Notes: a model not told the origin generated them from the sequence alone. 64,000 nt of DNA from an uncultured Leptolyngbyaceae cyanobacterium (GCA_938023035.1 CALIDI010000031.1:1-64000); one strand, 5' to 3'. Positions 8,810-17,960 are shown, numbered from the stretch's first letter. Program-made: numbers and translations.

Positions 8810-9985
8810 ATGTTGAATCCTGACTTGGATCAAGTCCAACTGACAAAAGATGACTACGAACGATACTCGCGCCACCTGATCTTGCCCGAGGTTGGGTTAG
8901 AAGGGCAGAAGCGGCTTAAAGCCGCGAGCGTCCTTTGCATTGGCACGGGTGGCTTAGGCTCTCCCCTACTGCTGTATCTGGCTGCTGCTGGTATTGGCCG
9001 GGTTGGGATTGTTGATTTCGATGTGGTTGATCGTTCAAACCTCCAGCGCCAGGTGATTCACGGCACCTCGTGGGTGGGTAAACCTAAAATTGAATCGGCC
9101 AAGCACCGCATCCTAGAAATTAACCCCCATTGCCAGGTGGATTTGTACGAAACCCGACTCAGCGCCGAAAATGCCCTACAAATTGCCGAACCCTATGACA
9201 TTGTGGTGGATGGCACGGATAACTTCCCTACCCGTTATCTGGTGAACGATACTTGCGTCTTGTTGAATAAGCCCAATGTTTATGGCTCCATCTTTCGATT
9301 TGAGGGGCAGGCAACGGTGTTTAACTACGAGGGTGGCCCCAACTATCGCGACCTCTATCCCGAACCGCCCCCACCAGGGATGGTGCCTTCCTGTGCAGAG
9401 GGCGGAGTGCTGGGGATTCTCCCTGGTATTATTGGTGTGATTCAAGCGACAGAAACCGTCAAGATTATCCTAGGCAAAGGCACTACCTTGAGTGGCCGAT
9501 TGTTACTGTTTAATGCGCTGGATATGACCTTCCGGGAGCTAAAGCTGCGCCCAAATCCGGAGCGCCCGGTGATTGACAAACTGATTGATTACGAAATGTT
9601 TTGTGGGATTCCCCAAGCAAAAGCAGCGGAAGCGGAGGCAAAGCAAGGTATGCAAGAAATCACAGTGCAGGAGCTGAAGCAGATTCTTGACAGTGGCTCT
9701 GATGAGTATGTGGTGATTGATGTGCGCAACCCCCATGAATATGAAATTGCGAGGATTCCTGGAACGGTGCTGATTCCTCTCCCAGAGATTGAGAATGGGC
9801 GCGGTGTTGAGCAAGTGAAGGAATTGCTGAATGGGCATCAGTTGATTGCTCACTGTAAGATGGGTGGGCGATCGGCGAAGGCTCTGGGTATTCTCAAGGA
9901 ACAGGCTGGGATTGAAGGCATCAATGTAAAAGGCGGCATTACTGCCTGGAGCCGTGAAATCGATGCCTCGGTGCCAGAGTATTAA
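8810..9985 (+). CDS. moeB: MoeZ/MoeB-like sulfur-carrier adenylyltransferase with rhodanese domain
   Basis: A 391-residue E1-like enzyme. The N-terminal ThiF/MoeB domain has the nucleotide loop GTGGLGSP near residue 45 and the R(Q)xxxH-type segment NLQRQVIH. The C-terminal rhodanese domain (about 285-390) has an active-site loop starting at Cys in AHCKMGGRS. Such enzymes adenylate the C-terminal Gly of MoaD/CysO/ThiS-type carriers and then pass sulfur to form a thiocarboxylate. The paired CxxC zinc sites of E. coli MoeB are absent (single Cys in PSCAEGG and FCGIP), as in mycobacterial MoeZ. ATG at 8810 is preferred over the TTG at 8786. Follows the JAMM gene, probably co-transcribed. Confidence 0.9.
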   Translation: MLNPDLDQVQLTKDDYERYSRHLILPEVGLEGQKRLKAASVLCIGTGGLGSPLLLYLAAAGIGRVGIVDFDVVDRSNLQRQVIHGTSWVGKPKIESAKHRILEINPHCQVDLYETRLSAENALQIAEPYDIVVDGTDNFPTRYLVNDTCVLLNKPNVYGSIFRFEGQATVFNYEGGPNYRDLYPEPPPPGMVPSCAEGGVLGILPGIIGVIQATETVKIILGKGTTLSGRLLLFNALDMTFRELKLRPNPERPVIDKLIDYEMFCGIPQAKAAEAEAKQGMQEITVQELKQILDSGSDEYVVIDVRNPHEYEIARIPGTVLIPLPEIENGRGVEQVKELLNGHQLIAHCKMGGRSAKALGILKEQAGIEGINVKGGITAWSREIDASVPEY

Positions 9986-10563
9986 GCTAATTGCCAAAAG
10001 CTTCTTGGGGCTTGTGTCTTCTTGGTGACAGATGTGGCCGTAGCCACCTGATATTCACCTGATATTTAGGATGGGGGCAGGGACAGCACCTTTACTTGGG
10101 GGCATTGCCCCTTAACCCCTAATGAAATGAGCACTCTGGCGATCAAGCTGATTCTCAAGGTAGTTGGGTCATTTGGATTGTTTAGAATTGGATTGTTTGG
10201 AAAGGGAGAAAGGTTACTTACGCTACTTTTCTCCCTGCTAATCTGGAAGCGTTATTGCTTGTCTGGGTGTTCCGGCTTCTTCCGGAAGTTGAAGCCCTTT
10301 GGGTTGCGATCGCACCTGCGGCGATTTCTAGGAAAAAACTGCCTCTTTAAGGTAGAGTCTCTCGGCATCGTTCGGTGGCTTGCGACGGTGCTTAAGACAA
10401 ATCGCTCAAGGCAAGTTGTCTAAGGTGCGATTGGCTAAGCCTTGGTGCCTGTGTCGTCTTTCTCAAACAGAAACAGCCAGCCTGTCATTTGTTGGCTGCA
10501 ACCTGCTTAGGATCGAGGCTGTAATCACCTGTAAAACTCACCACAAAGACACAAAAGAAGCGC
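9986..10563. other. Intergenic region without a credible gene
   Basis: Around 10075-10125 there is a G-run/C-run segment (TTGGGGGCATTGCCCC) of the type also seen near 3950, 44650 and 59490. A 98-codon frame beginning at 10127 has no family character. No RNA gene was recognised. Confidence 0.4.
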
Positions 10564-10755
10564 TTGGGGTCTTGGAGTTTTGTTCTAGGACGACCACTTC
10601 ACCGGAAAGATCCTCGTTTTTACAGCGATGCACCCCAGCGCAGCTATCCTCAAGGTTATGCACTCACTGACTTAGGCCCTCCCAAGATGTTGCCAGAATT
10701 AAATGCGGCAGAGCCAGCGCATTGGGTTGCTCCTCTCCCAGAGAAATCGGGTTAA
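10564..10755 (+). CDS. Small hypothetical protein or C-terminal gene remnant
   Basis: A 63-codon frame from a TTG, ending 52 bases before the propeller protein gene. The composition is protein-like and not shadow-like: it contains GRPLHRKDPRFYSDAPQRSY and a Pro-rich end (LGPPKMLPELN). The frame is open upstream to a stop near 10522, giving a Lys/Thr-rich lead (KLTTKTQKKR) that begins at a GTA codon and not at a start. It could be a small gene starting at the TTG, or the remnant of a gene that lost its start. I do not recognise a family. Confidence 0.33.
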   Translation: MGSWSFVLGRPLHRKDPRFYSDAPQRSYPQGYALTDLGPPKMLPELNAAEPAHWVAPLPEKSG

Positions 10756-10807
10756 ATTTAAAAAACTCGGCTATGCTGGCTCAGTGGAATTCGCTTGACC
10801 GCTGCCT

Positions 10808-12781
10808 ATGACTGAAATCGACCTAATTCACCGCGCTCAAGAGGGTGATGCTGAGGCGATCGCCGCCCTAATGAATGCCTCACTCCAGGAAATTGGTGCT
10901 TCTGCGAAAGCGTCGATTGAAGCTGGCTGTTTGCATGTTTTATTAGAGGCGGATAAACCCCTCGATCCGAATGCCTGCATTGAGTTTGTCAGTAAGGGCA
11001 TTGAACAGCTTAAGGTGCGGCATCTTGCAGCTTTTGTGATTTATGGGCGCATGACTGGCCATAGCCACCCTGATTGGATAGAAGCGGTGGAACTAGCAGC
11101 TTCTCCGTCTCTCTGGGGAGAGGCTCCTAATTCTCAAACGATTTCGGATCCAGCGGCGGATCCCTTTGGCATGAACTCCCAAGCTGCTTCAGGAAAGGCG
11201 AGTTCTCGATCCCTTTATGCGGTTGTGTCAACGACCTATCCGCCGCTGGCTCTGCCACCGCCTTTACCAAAAGGTGGCTTAACTGGAGACTTCAAGATTT
11301 TGCCTCCAGAGCCTGTTCAGGGTTCGGCTCCTAAGCTGCCTGCGCCGCTCAATCCGGCAATTCCTGCGGTGGAAGCCGTTAGTCCCCCGATGGCGGCTAC
11401 CCCACGGCGGCGATCGCCCAGAAAGCCCCACCGTCATCTCCTGGCTCGCGGCATGCTGTTGTTGTTTCCTCTGCTGTTAGCTTTAGGGGTGATCCACATC
11501 TGGAATCGCTATCTGATGGCTAGCGATTCGGCAGCGAACCGATCTGCTGGCCCTGGGGCGACTGACGATTTAGGTGATTTCTTTGGGGCAGCTCGTGAGC
11601 AGGCGTTGCAGGCAGTTGACTTGGGGCGTACAGCTAAAACAAAGGCAGACTGGCAACAGGCGGCAGACCAATGGCAGCAGGCGATCGCTCTGCTGCAAAA
11701 GGTTCCTGAAAACGACCCCAAACGAGCAGATGCCCAGAAAAAAATTTCAGAATATGAAGGGCAATTACGCTCAATTCAGTCAAAGTGGCTGACGGATTTG
11801 AAGCGGGTTGAGGTGTTTACTGGCGAATACGCTCCCCTGTCAATTGCCTATGACGGGCGAGAGCGCTTCTTGATTGCGAATGGCCAGAATAAACGGAGCT
11901 TGAGCGCAATTCACCGTAACTTTGACTTGATTGGCCACTTCTCTGACCAGGTGCGTTTAGCGAATTATGGTGTGGCCGGGGGTGGGTTGCAGTCCCTAGC
12001 CCCCGTGCAGGTGGCGATCGCCCAAAATGGCACGATTTGGGTTTCCCATCAATCGGCTCCGGTAAACCCCAAGCAATCGCTCGATCAGGAGCAGTGTCGC
12101 CCCGGTGATGGCCAACCAGCCGGTTTTTTGCAACGGCTACGGGGTGATCGGCTGCAAATCAATGGAGTGGTGCAGGTAGGTGCGGTGCCACGCGCGATCG
12201 CCGTGACCCCCGATAATCGCTATGTCTTGGTGAGTAACTGGTGCAGTTGGGATCTCAGTATTGTGAATCCCAAAACCCTACGGGAGGTGCGCCGACTCCA
12301 GTTGGGGCCTTACCCCGCAGGCATTGTGGTTGATGCTCGGTCGCAAAAAGCCTATGTTGCGATTTCTGGAGCGGATCGGATTGCCGTCATTCATCTACCC
12401 ACCTTTGCTGTGAGCTGGTTAGAGTCAGTCGGGCGATCGCCAACGCATTTAGCCCTCTCCCCCGATGGCAAATGGCTCTATGCCACCCTCAAAACCGACG
12501 GACAACTGGCAAAAATTGACTTAAGCCAACCGAGTCTAGTGCAGCGGGTTGCCACGGGCGCAAAACCTCAAAGCTTCGCCCTCTCTGCCGATGGCCGGTT
12601 TGCCTATGTCGCTAACGTTGGTGCTGATTCCCTCAGTAAGGTGCAAACCGATAACCTGCAACGGCTCGAAACCATCGCTGTGCCACCTGTCCCTGTCGGC
12701 GTAGCCTACGACCCTAAAACCAATCGCCTTTGGGTTGCCAGTGCCTCCGGGCGCATTACCGTTTTGCAAGACACCCATTAA
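10808..12781 (+). CDS. Membrane-anchored YVTN/WD40-type beta-propeller protein
   Basis: A 657-residue protein. The first 95 residues form a compact alpha/beta module (GDAEAIAALMNASL; CIEFVSKGIEQL). A Pro-rich linker follows, then one membrane helix at about 212-232 (LLLFPLLLALGVIHIW), a Gln/Ala-rich helical stretch at about 255-325 resembling a TPR or coiled coil, and a C-terminal propeller from about 340. Its blades carry YVTN-type signatures (TPDNRYVLVSNW, DGKWLYATLK, DGRFAYVANVGADS). The propeller should face the periplasm. Function is unknown; propellers of this kind bind proteins or cofactors. Convergent with the glycosyltransferase gene 12 bases away. Confidence 0.72.
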   Translation: MTEIDLIHRAQEGDAEAIAALMNASLQEIGASAKASIEAGCLHVLLEADKPLDPNACIEFVSKGIEQLKVRHLAAFVIYGRMTGHSHPDWIEAVELAASPSLWGEAPNSQTISDPAADPFGMNSQAASGKASSRSLYAVVSTTYPPLALPPPLPKGGLTGDFKILPPEPVQGSAPKLPAPLNPAIPAVEAVSPPMAATPRRRSPRKPHRHLLARGMLLLFPLLLALGVIHIWNRYLMASDSAANRSAGPGATDDLGDFFGAAREQALQAVDLGRTAKTKADWQQAADQWQQAIALLQKVPENDPKRADAQKKISEYEGQLRSIQSKWLTDLKRVEVFTGEYAPLSIAYDGRERFLIANGQNKRSLSAIHRNFDLIGHFSDQVRLANYGVAGGGLQSLAPVQVAIAQNGTIWVSHQSAPVNPKQSLDQEQCRPGDGQPAGFLQRLRGDRLQINGVVQVGAVPRAIAVTPDNRYVLVSNWCSWDLSIVNPKTLREVRRLQLGPYPAGIVVDARSQKAYVAISGADRIAVIHLPTFAVSWLESVGRSPTHLALSPDGKWLYATLKTDGQLAKIDLSQPSLVQRVATGAKPQSFALSADGRFAYVANVGADSLSKVQTDNLQRLETIAVPPVPVGVAYDPKTNRLWVASASGRITVLQDTH

Positions 12782-12793
12782 AAGCGCCCTGTT

Positions 12794-13921
12794 CTATGGG
12801 AAGGGTATCTCCTTATCCTGTTGACTCGAGTCAATCGCCTGGGCAATCAACCACTTGAACCGATCAATAAAAATTGCTTCGGCAAATTCTTCAGCCCGCT
12901 GAATGCAAGCGTGGGAAAAAAAGCGAAGTCCCTCAAATTGGGTAAGGGTTTGGCACAGACCCGCCACTGTTGCTTCGGCAAATAGTAGGCCAGTGCGATA
13001 GTTCAGCACCACTTCACAAATTCCACTCTGGGCTGAGGCGATCACCGGCACCCCGTAGCCCATCGCTTCTACAGGGGTAAACCCAAAATCGGCATCGGTT
13101 CGAGGAAAAATAAGTGCCCGCGTGTTGGCATAGATTTGGGCCATTTCGACCGTTGAGGGATTATCGATGAACTGAACCGTTCCGCCTAATTGCCGTAAAT
13201 ACGATTGGTAGGTCTGATAGTCAGGCGCTTGGGCGTTGCCCAGCCCGACTACCACCAAGGGCCGCTGCAATTCGCGACAGGCTTGCACGACTAAGTCGAC
13301 CTGTTGCTGGGGGGCTAACTCTCCAGCATAGAGGTAGTAGCGCTCTCCTGCTTTGCCAGTAGCTGCAACCTTAACGGGGGGCACTACGACTGTTGCCGTA
13401 CGTCGGTAATATTTTTGAATTCGCCGGGCAACAGTTTCTGAATTGGTGAACACCTGATCAACCCGTTGCATGGCATAAAAGTCATACTGCCGCAGCGCCG
13501 GATCAATCCATTTGCCGAATTGATTTGGGCGATGGACATAGGTGGCGGGTTCCCAGAGAGAACGGGAGGGTGTATGGCAGTAGCATAGATGCACGGCATC
13601 AGCGCGGGTCAGCACACTATGACTCAAATAGCCGCCAGAGGAGGAAAGAACTAAATCAAAGGCCGATAAGTCTAAAGCTTCCCAAAAGTAGGGACAAAGA
13701 CCCCGATAGCCCCAGTAGTAGCGGGCGATCGCCGGTAGTCGCTGCGCCCAACTGGTGCAAATCTGCCAATCGGCAAAATGCTGCCAATCATCTCCCAAGC
13801 GATGCCGGTCAATAAAGGCCGTAAATACCGGCGCTTGGGGGTATATCTGATGAATCACAGTAAGGATGCGCTCTGCATCCCCATAGGTGCGTAGGCAATC
13901 GTGAACCAAAGCGACCTTCAT
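12794..13921 (-). CDS. Glycosyltransferase family 4 protein
   Basis: A 375-residue GT-B fold retaining glycosyltransferase. The N-terminal acceptor domain starts MKVALVHDCLRTYGDAERIL, with the Gly loop of GT4 replaced by YGDAE. The C-terminal donor domain contains PRTDADFGFTPVEAMGYGVPVIAS, the GT4 EX7E region that binds the nucleotide-sugar. The C-terminal helix follows. The donor sugar and acceptor are not predictable; envelope polysaccharide or glycolipid synthesis is usual for this family in cyanobacteria. No signal peptide. Separated from the DUF3146 gene upstream by 38 bases, so the three minus-strand genes here may share a transcript. Confidence 0.85.
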   Translation of the reverse strand: MKVALVHDCLRTYGDAERILTVIHQIYPQAPVFTAFIDRHRLGDDWQHFADWQICTSWAQRLPAIARYYWGYRGLCPYFWEALDLSAFDLVLSSSGGYLSHSVLTRADAVHLCYCHTPSRSLWEPATYVHRPNQFGKWIDPALRQYDFYAMQRVDQVFTNSETVARRIQKYYRRTATVVVPPVKVAATGKAGERYYLYAGELAPQQQVDLVVQACRELQRPLVVVGLGNAQAPDYQTYQSYLRQLGGTVQFIDNPSTVEMAQIYANTRALIFPRTDADFGFTPVEAMGYGVPVIASAQSGICEVVLNYRTGLLFAEATVAGLCQTLTQFEGLRFFSHACIQRAEEFAEAIFIDRFKWLIAQAIDSSQQDKEIPFP

Positions 13922-13959
13922 GCTAATGCCCTCTTTGCTTCAGCGAAGCAGGCATTCAC

Positions 13960-14223
13960 CTAGACTTCACCGCGAATGGTAAAGGAGTAATCGCCACCGG
14001 GTTCAAGCTGGTAATCTTTTTGCTCTAGAAAGCGGCTCAGGGGTTCTCGAATCAGTGCGCGCCCCAAAGAAGGTTGCACGGATAAGATGCCCTGGCGAAA
14101 CGACCACTCAAATCGCCACTCGTAATGATTGGCTCTAACCTCACCTTCGAGCTTACCCTGCTGCCAGCATTGACGGGTAATTCGAACGTAGGCGGTAGTT
14201 TCAGGCAATCGCCGATTAGCCAA
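13960..14223 (-). CDS. Conserved cyanobacterial protein, DUF3146-like
   Basis: An 87-residue soluble protein, rich in aromatic and basic residues (YVRITRQCWQQGKLEGEV; NHYEWRFEWSFRQG). I match it to the cyanobacteria-restricted DUF3146 family by its length and its repeated beta-strand pattern. No catalytic motif or membrane segment is seen. Function unknown. It sits between the glycosyltransferase and another small conserved gene on the same strand. Confidence 0.65.
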   Translation of the reverse strand: MANRRLPETTAYVRITRQCWQQGKLEGEVRANHYEWRFEWSFRQGILSVQPSLGRALIREPLSRFLEQKDYQLEPGGDYSFTIRGEV

Positions 14224-14246
14224 AGTGCTCTCCCTGGGTAGCCTAC

Positions 14247-14531
14247 CTATGCCAGTCGGGCATCAGGCTCAGAAACCCACAATACCAGACCCTTTGGCAC
14301 TCGCGTCAAGACTACCCGATTGCCACGCTCTAGCAATCGCTGCGCGCCGCGCTGGGCAGCAGCATGATCGGTGTAGAGCCGCACGCAGCTATAAAACTGG
14401 CCACTGTAGGCGATCGCCCCAACCGGTTTCGGCAAACCCGGCAAGTAGATGTGGCAGTTTTTGAAGGTACCTTTCTCTAAAGTCAACACTTGATGGGGAA
14501 ATGATGGTGCGATGTTAGGGTTTCCGAGCAT
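14247..14531 (-). CDS. Small conserved hypothetical protein
   Basis: A 94-residue protein starting at the ATG at 14531 (a GTG at 14567 is also in frame). The sequence has an N-terminal strand-rich part (GTFKNCHIYLPGLPKPVGAIAY) and a helical AAQRGAQRLLERGN segment followed by a strand (RVVLTRVPKGLVLWV), the look of a compact alpha/beta fold. I know of no function. It lies 23 bases upstream of the DUF3146 gene and is probably in the same operon. Confidence 0.6.
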   Translation of the reverse strand: MLGNPNIAPSFPHQVLTLEKGTFKNCHIYLPGLPKPVGAIAYSGQFYSCVRLYTDHAAAQRGAQRLLERGNRVVLTRVPKGLVLWVSEPDARLA

Positions 14532-14567
14532 AAGTTTACGTTTAGGTGCTAAACGGGGATAGAACAC

Positions 14568-14841
14568 TCACAATCCAGAACCTCTAATGTAAAGAATTCT
14601 GCAACGTTTGACCACGGTTAAACTACAGAAACAAACCGCTTAATAACCGTTTCGATGGATTTTAGGCCGATTTTCTGAGGCTGGTTGCAGGGGGTAGGCG
14701 ATCCCACCTATGGTTTCTTGATGGCGACCATGTATTCACGTCTCGGCTACAGCTCTTAAACCCCTGCGGGAAGAGGTTTCCTCTAAATCAACACCTCCTT
14801 GGCGGCGCAGTGTGATCGTCAAGGCATTACTTGTAGAAATA
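14568..14841. other. Intergenic region, no gene seen
   Basis: It contains the promoter side of the small conserved gene and the 3' flank of pth. A short imperfect inverted repeat (AAACC...GGTTT near 14758-14780) is visible but not convincing as a terminator. No RNA gene recognised. Confidence 0.4.
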
Positions 14842-14862
14842 TATTCCTTTTCCTTAGGAATA
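14842..14862 (-). terminator. Possible terminator of pth
   Basis: A 7-bp perfect stem, TATTCCT (14842-14848) with AGGAATA (14856-14862), lies immediately after the pth stop. On the minus strand it is followed by an A/T-rich stretch and not a clean T-run, so confidence is limited. Confidence 0.35.
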
Positions 14863-14868
14863 AAACCC

Positions 14869-15498
14869 CTACTGAAGGGTCTCTAGGTCAATGCTGCGGT
14901 GATTGTAGCGACTCATCGTTTTCTCGATCCCGCGCTGCAAAATTGATTCCACCAGTTCGACCGCCAGGTTGATGACTTCACGCGCAACCCCAGCTTCCTG
15001 TGGAGTAAATCTTCCCAAAACATGAGCAACGGTATCTTTTTCGGGATGAATGGCTTTGGCGCTACCAATTCCAATTCTCAAGCGAGGAAAAGCCTGGGTT
15101 CCCAGGTGGGCGATCGCTGATTTCATGCCATTGTGGCCCCCCGCTGAACCCGATTGGCGCAGGCGGAGTTTGCCTAGCGGCAAATCCATGTCATCGTAAA
15201 CCACCAGCACAGACGTTGGCTCTAACTTATACCAATCCAGCACCGCCCGAATCGACTGACCGGAGTGGTTCATATAAGTCAGGGGTTTAAGTAGACGCAC
15301 CCGCTGCTGCCCCCTGTAGCCCTCTCCGACTTCTCCTTGAAATTTGCGCTGCTGTGTGAGCAAAACCTGCCAACTTTGAGCTAGGGCATCGATTACATCA
15401 AACCCAATATTATGGCGGGTGTGGGCATACTGACTGCCAGGATTCCCCAGACCCACGATCAGACTGGGGATAGCGGATGATTCAGGCGCGACGGTCAT
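14869..15498 (-). CDS. pth: Peptidyl-tRNA hydrolase
   Basis: A 209-residue enzyme that recycles tRNA by cleaving the ester bond in peptidyl-tRNAs released from stalled ribosomes. Conserved motifs are seen: VGLGNPGSQYAHTRHNIGFDVID with the catalytic His in TRHN, LLKPLTYMNHSGQS, and DDMDLPLGKLRLRQSGSAGGHNGMKS. The ATG at 15498 has an AAGG-type ribosome binding site; the frame extends to 15540 but those residues are not conserved. Divergent from a DUF2007-like gene. Confidence 0.96.
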   Translation of the reverse strand: MTVAPESSAIPSLIVGLGNPGSQYAHTRHNIGFDVIDALAQSWQVLLTQQRKFQGEVGEGYRGQQRVRLLKPLTYMNHSGQSIRAVLDWYKLEPTSVLVVYDDMDLPLGKLRLRQSGSAGGHNGMKSAIAHLGTQAFPRLRIGIGSAKAIHPEKDTVAHVLGRFTPQEAGVAREVINLAVELVESILQRGIEKTMSRYNHRSIDLETLQ

Positions 15499-15634
15499 AT
15501 CCCTTGATAGATAAACAGCCCACTCTCCATCCTCACCCACAAACGTGGCCCTGACAACTGATAATAGGTTTATATTCGCTCAGCAAAGGGTGGGATTGCG
15601 TCGCGTGTCAGCTTCATTTGATAGAATCAACGAT

Positions 15635-15883
15635 GTGACATGGATCACACTTAAAACGGTGCCCTTTCGTTGGGAGGCGGAGCTGTCGCAACAGTTGCTA
15701 GAGAGCCAGGGTATTGCTGCTCGACTAGTCGATTTGGGTTTGTCTGCCTATCTAGGGGTTGGCAGCTTAACGGCTTTACAGGTGCAACTCCACTCTTATC
15801 AGAGTGCCCTTGATTTATTAGCTGCGATCAAGGTTGACTCTGACGCTATTTCTGCCGAATCAGAATCTGAAGACGGCTCTTAA
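15635..15883 (+). CDS. DUF2007-like small protein
   Basis: The conserved core (VPFRWEAELSQQLLESQGIAARL, then VQLHSYQSALDLLAAI) matches the small ferredoxin-like DUF2007 fold, formerly described as a putative signal-transducing domain. The frame is open from a GTG at 15545 (112 aa), but the domain begins right after the GTG at 15635 (82 aa), which I prefer. The C-terminus is a short acidic Ser/Glu tail. Function unknown. It precedes accD by about 160 bases on the same strand. Confidence 0.6.
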   Translation: MTWITLKTVPFRWEAELSQQLLESQGIAARLVDLGLSAYLGVGSLTALQVQLHSYQSALDLLAAIKVDSDAISAESESEDGS

Positions 15884-16044
15884 ACAATGCCAGAACCCAC
15901 AATCGGCAATTTCTTCAAGGCACTGACAAGGGCCGCGACTGCTTGACAAATTCAGGCAATGACATACAAAGAGAATCAATTTTTAGAAAACTTCTTCTGG
16001 AAAAAATTGTCTAATTGCTTATTGATTGAGGAAAAACAGCATCA

Positions 16045-16995
16045 ATGTCTTTATTTGACTGGTTTGCAAATCGCCGAAAAGAGGGGCCGACGTTACGAGA
16101 GGGCCAGGAGCGAGAAATTGCCGATGGCCTGTGGTCAAAGTGTGAAGCGTGTGGGGTCTTAACTTACACCAAGGATTTGCGGGCGAATCAGATGGTTTGC
16201 CTAGAATGTGGGCATCATATGCGGGTTTACAGCGATGAGCGCATTCGCCAACTGGTGGATTCAGGGAGTTGGCTGCCGCTGGATGAGGGTCTGCAAGCAA
16301 CGGATCCGTTGAAGTTTCGCGATCGCAAATCCTACAGCGATCGTCTGCGGGAAATGCAGGACAAGCTTAAGCTGAAGGATGCCGTACAAACTGGGATTGG
16401 TCAGATTGACGGACAGCCCCTTGGTCTGGGCGTGATGGATTTTCGCTTTATGGGGGGCAGCATGGGGTCTGTTGTGGGTGAGAAACTGACTCGCCTGATT
16501 GAGCGCGCTACCCGTGAACGTCTGCCCGTTGTGATTGTGTGTGCTTCTGGAGGAGCCAGAATGCAGGAAGGGATGCTGAGCTTGATGCAAATGGCTAAGA
16601 TCTCAGCCGCCTTAGAGCGTCACCGAGAAGCCCGCTTGCTATACATTCCGGTGTTGACCCATCCCACAACGGGTGGGGTGACGGCTAGTTTTGCAATGCT
16701 GGGAGACTTGATCTTGGCAGAGCCAAAGGCCACCATTGGCTTTGCCGGGCGGCGTGTGGTTGAGCAAACCCTGCGCGAAAAATTACCCGATGACTTTCAG
16801 ACGGCAGAGTATTTGCTTCAGCATGGCTTCGTGGATGCGATCGTTCCCCGCACTCAATTGAAAAAGACGTTGTCGCAGTTGATTCGGCTGCATCGCCCCC
16901 AATCAATGACGGGTTCGTTTTCCCACCACCGTTCATCAGAAGTAGAGAGGGCAAATTCCCTCTATCCAATAGAGGGAATTGGGAGTCGAGAATAG
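16045..16995 (+). CDS. accD: Acetyl-CoA carboxylase carboxyltransferase subunit beta
   Basis: A 316-residue beta subunit of the carboxyltransferase that moves the carboxyl group from biotin to acetyl-CoA, the first step of fatty acid synthesis. The N-terminal four-Cys zinc ribbon is seen (CEAC at about 31-34 and CLEC at about 50-53). The crotonase-like core includes [11 protein letters not shown] and [19 protein letters not shown]. Its partner accA is not in the window, as is usual in cyanobacteria. The poorly conserved C-terminal tail is encoded over a perfect 12-bp hairpin (16954-16980). Confidence 0.97.
   Translation: MSLFDWFANRRKEGPTLREGQEREIADGLWSKCEACGVLTYTKDLRANQMVCLECGHHMRVYSDERIRQLVDSGSWLPLDEGLQATDPLKFRDRKSYSDRLREMQDKLKLKDAVQTGIGQIDGQPLGLGVMDFRFMGGSMGSVVGEKLTRLIERATRERLPVVIVCASGGARMQEGMLSLMQMAKISAALERHREARLLYIPVLTHPTTGGVTASFAMLGDLILAEPKATIGFAGRRVVEQTLREKLPDDFQTAEYLLQHGFVDAIVPRTQLKKTLSQLIRLHRPQSMTGSFSHHRSSEVERANSLYPIEGIGSRE
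16954..16980 (+). other. Perfect 12-bp hairpin inside the 3' end of accD
   Basis: AATTCCCTCTAT (16954-16965) pairs with ATAGAGGGAATT (16969-16980) across a 3-base loop. It lies in the last codons of accD and has no T-run. It may stabilise the mRNA end or be an inserted palindrome. Confidence 0.7.
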
Positions 16996-17016
16996 TTGCT
17001 CGGAAATGAGTTAAGG

Positions 17017-17922
17017 TTATTGCAATTTCAAAAACTTTTCTAGAGCAGCTACCATTTTGGGTGGCCAATGGCGCACATTCGCTACCCAGTCAATGTCTTT
17101 ATAGCGAGCATCGGTACCAACGGCGGAAACCCACTGACTTTCTGCTTCACCTTGATTGCCATTCACCCACAGAACTGCCGTCAGTGCTGCCCGCATATCT
17201 GCAAAGGTGGGGTATTTGCGCACCAGATGCCGCATATTGCGAATAGCGTCTTCGGTTTTGCCGAGCTGATAGAGAGCAAGGGCATAGTTCGCACGGGCAA
17301 ATACGTACTGGGGGGCTAAATCAGCCGCCTTTTTGAAATCGGCTAGGGCGGTTTCCCAGTCTCCCATTTTGCCTTCTGCGTTGCCCCGATTACTGTAGGC
17401 GACGGGATCCTGGGGGTCGAGTTCGAGGACATGGTTGTAGTTTGCGATCGCCGCTTCGTACTGCCCTAGCCCCTCTAGGGCTGCCCCCTTATTCAGGTAG
17501 GGGTCGGGTGCGTTTGGAGCCAGTTCAATCGCCTTATCGTAGTCAGCGATGGCGGCTTCCAACTTGTTTTGGCTAACCCGTGAGTTGCCCCGGTTGCTCC
17601 AAATGGCAGGGTTCTGAGGAAAGCGATCAATTAACTTTGTCCAAAGGGTTTCAGCGGTGGTGAAATCCCCCTTGTTGGTGGCTTCAAAGGCTTCGTCTGC
17701 GATCGCGTCTAGTTCTTGTACAAAGTTCAAGAGATCCGGGGCCACCGTGACTGGCTCATCCCCCGCTGAGGCCGGAGACGGAACCACAACCGCCGCAGGA
17801 TGATCGGGTGCAACTGGCTCAGGTGATGGAGTCACCGCTTCTGCGGCAAGAACCGACAAGGACATTAACCAGCAACAGCTAGCAAGGAAAAAAGCAAGTA
17901 ATGAGCGAAACATGGAAGGCAT
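17017..17922 (-). CDS. Secreted tetratricopeptide repeat protein
   Basis: A 301-residue protein with an N-terminal signal peptide (SLLAFFLASCCWLMSLSVLAAEA), a Pro/Val-rich linker, and about four TPR units from residue 95 to 240 (for example WSNRGNSRVSQNKLEAAIADYDKAIEL and AYSNRGNAEGKMGDWETALADFKKA). A final segment is less regular. TPR proteins of this class in cyanobacteria often help assemble photosystems at the thylakoid lumen side; here that is inference only. The start may be this Met or the one three codons later. Convergent with accD, 21 bases apart. Confidence 0.8.
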   Translation of the reverse strand: MPSMFRSLLAFFLASCCWLMSLSVLAAEAVTPSPEPVAPDHPAAVVVPSPASAGDEPVTVAPDLLNFVQELDAIADEAFEATNKGDFTTAETLWTKLIDRFPQNPAIWSNRGNSRVSQNKLEAAIADYDKAIELAPNAPDPYLNKGAALEGLGQYEAAIANYNHVLELDPQDPVAYSNRGNAEGKMGDWETALADFKKAADLAPQYVFARANYALALYQLGKTEDAIRNMRHLVRKYPTFADMRAALTAVLWVNGNQGEAESQWVSAVGTDARYKDIDWVANVRHWPPKMVAALEKFLKLQ

Positions 17923-17960
17923 AGTTAGACAAAGATAGAGGAATCAAAAGAGCAAGAAAG

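Noticed and set aside
10127-10423. 98-codon plus-strand frame in the moeB-propeller gap
   Set aside because: No ribosome binding site, no recognised domain, and Cys/Leu/Arg composition typical of a non-coding frame.
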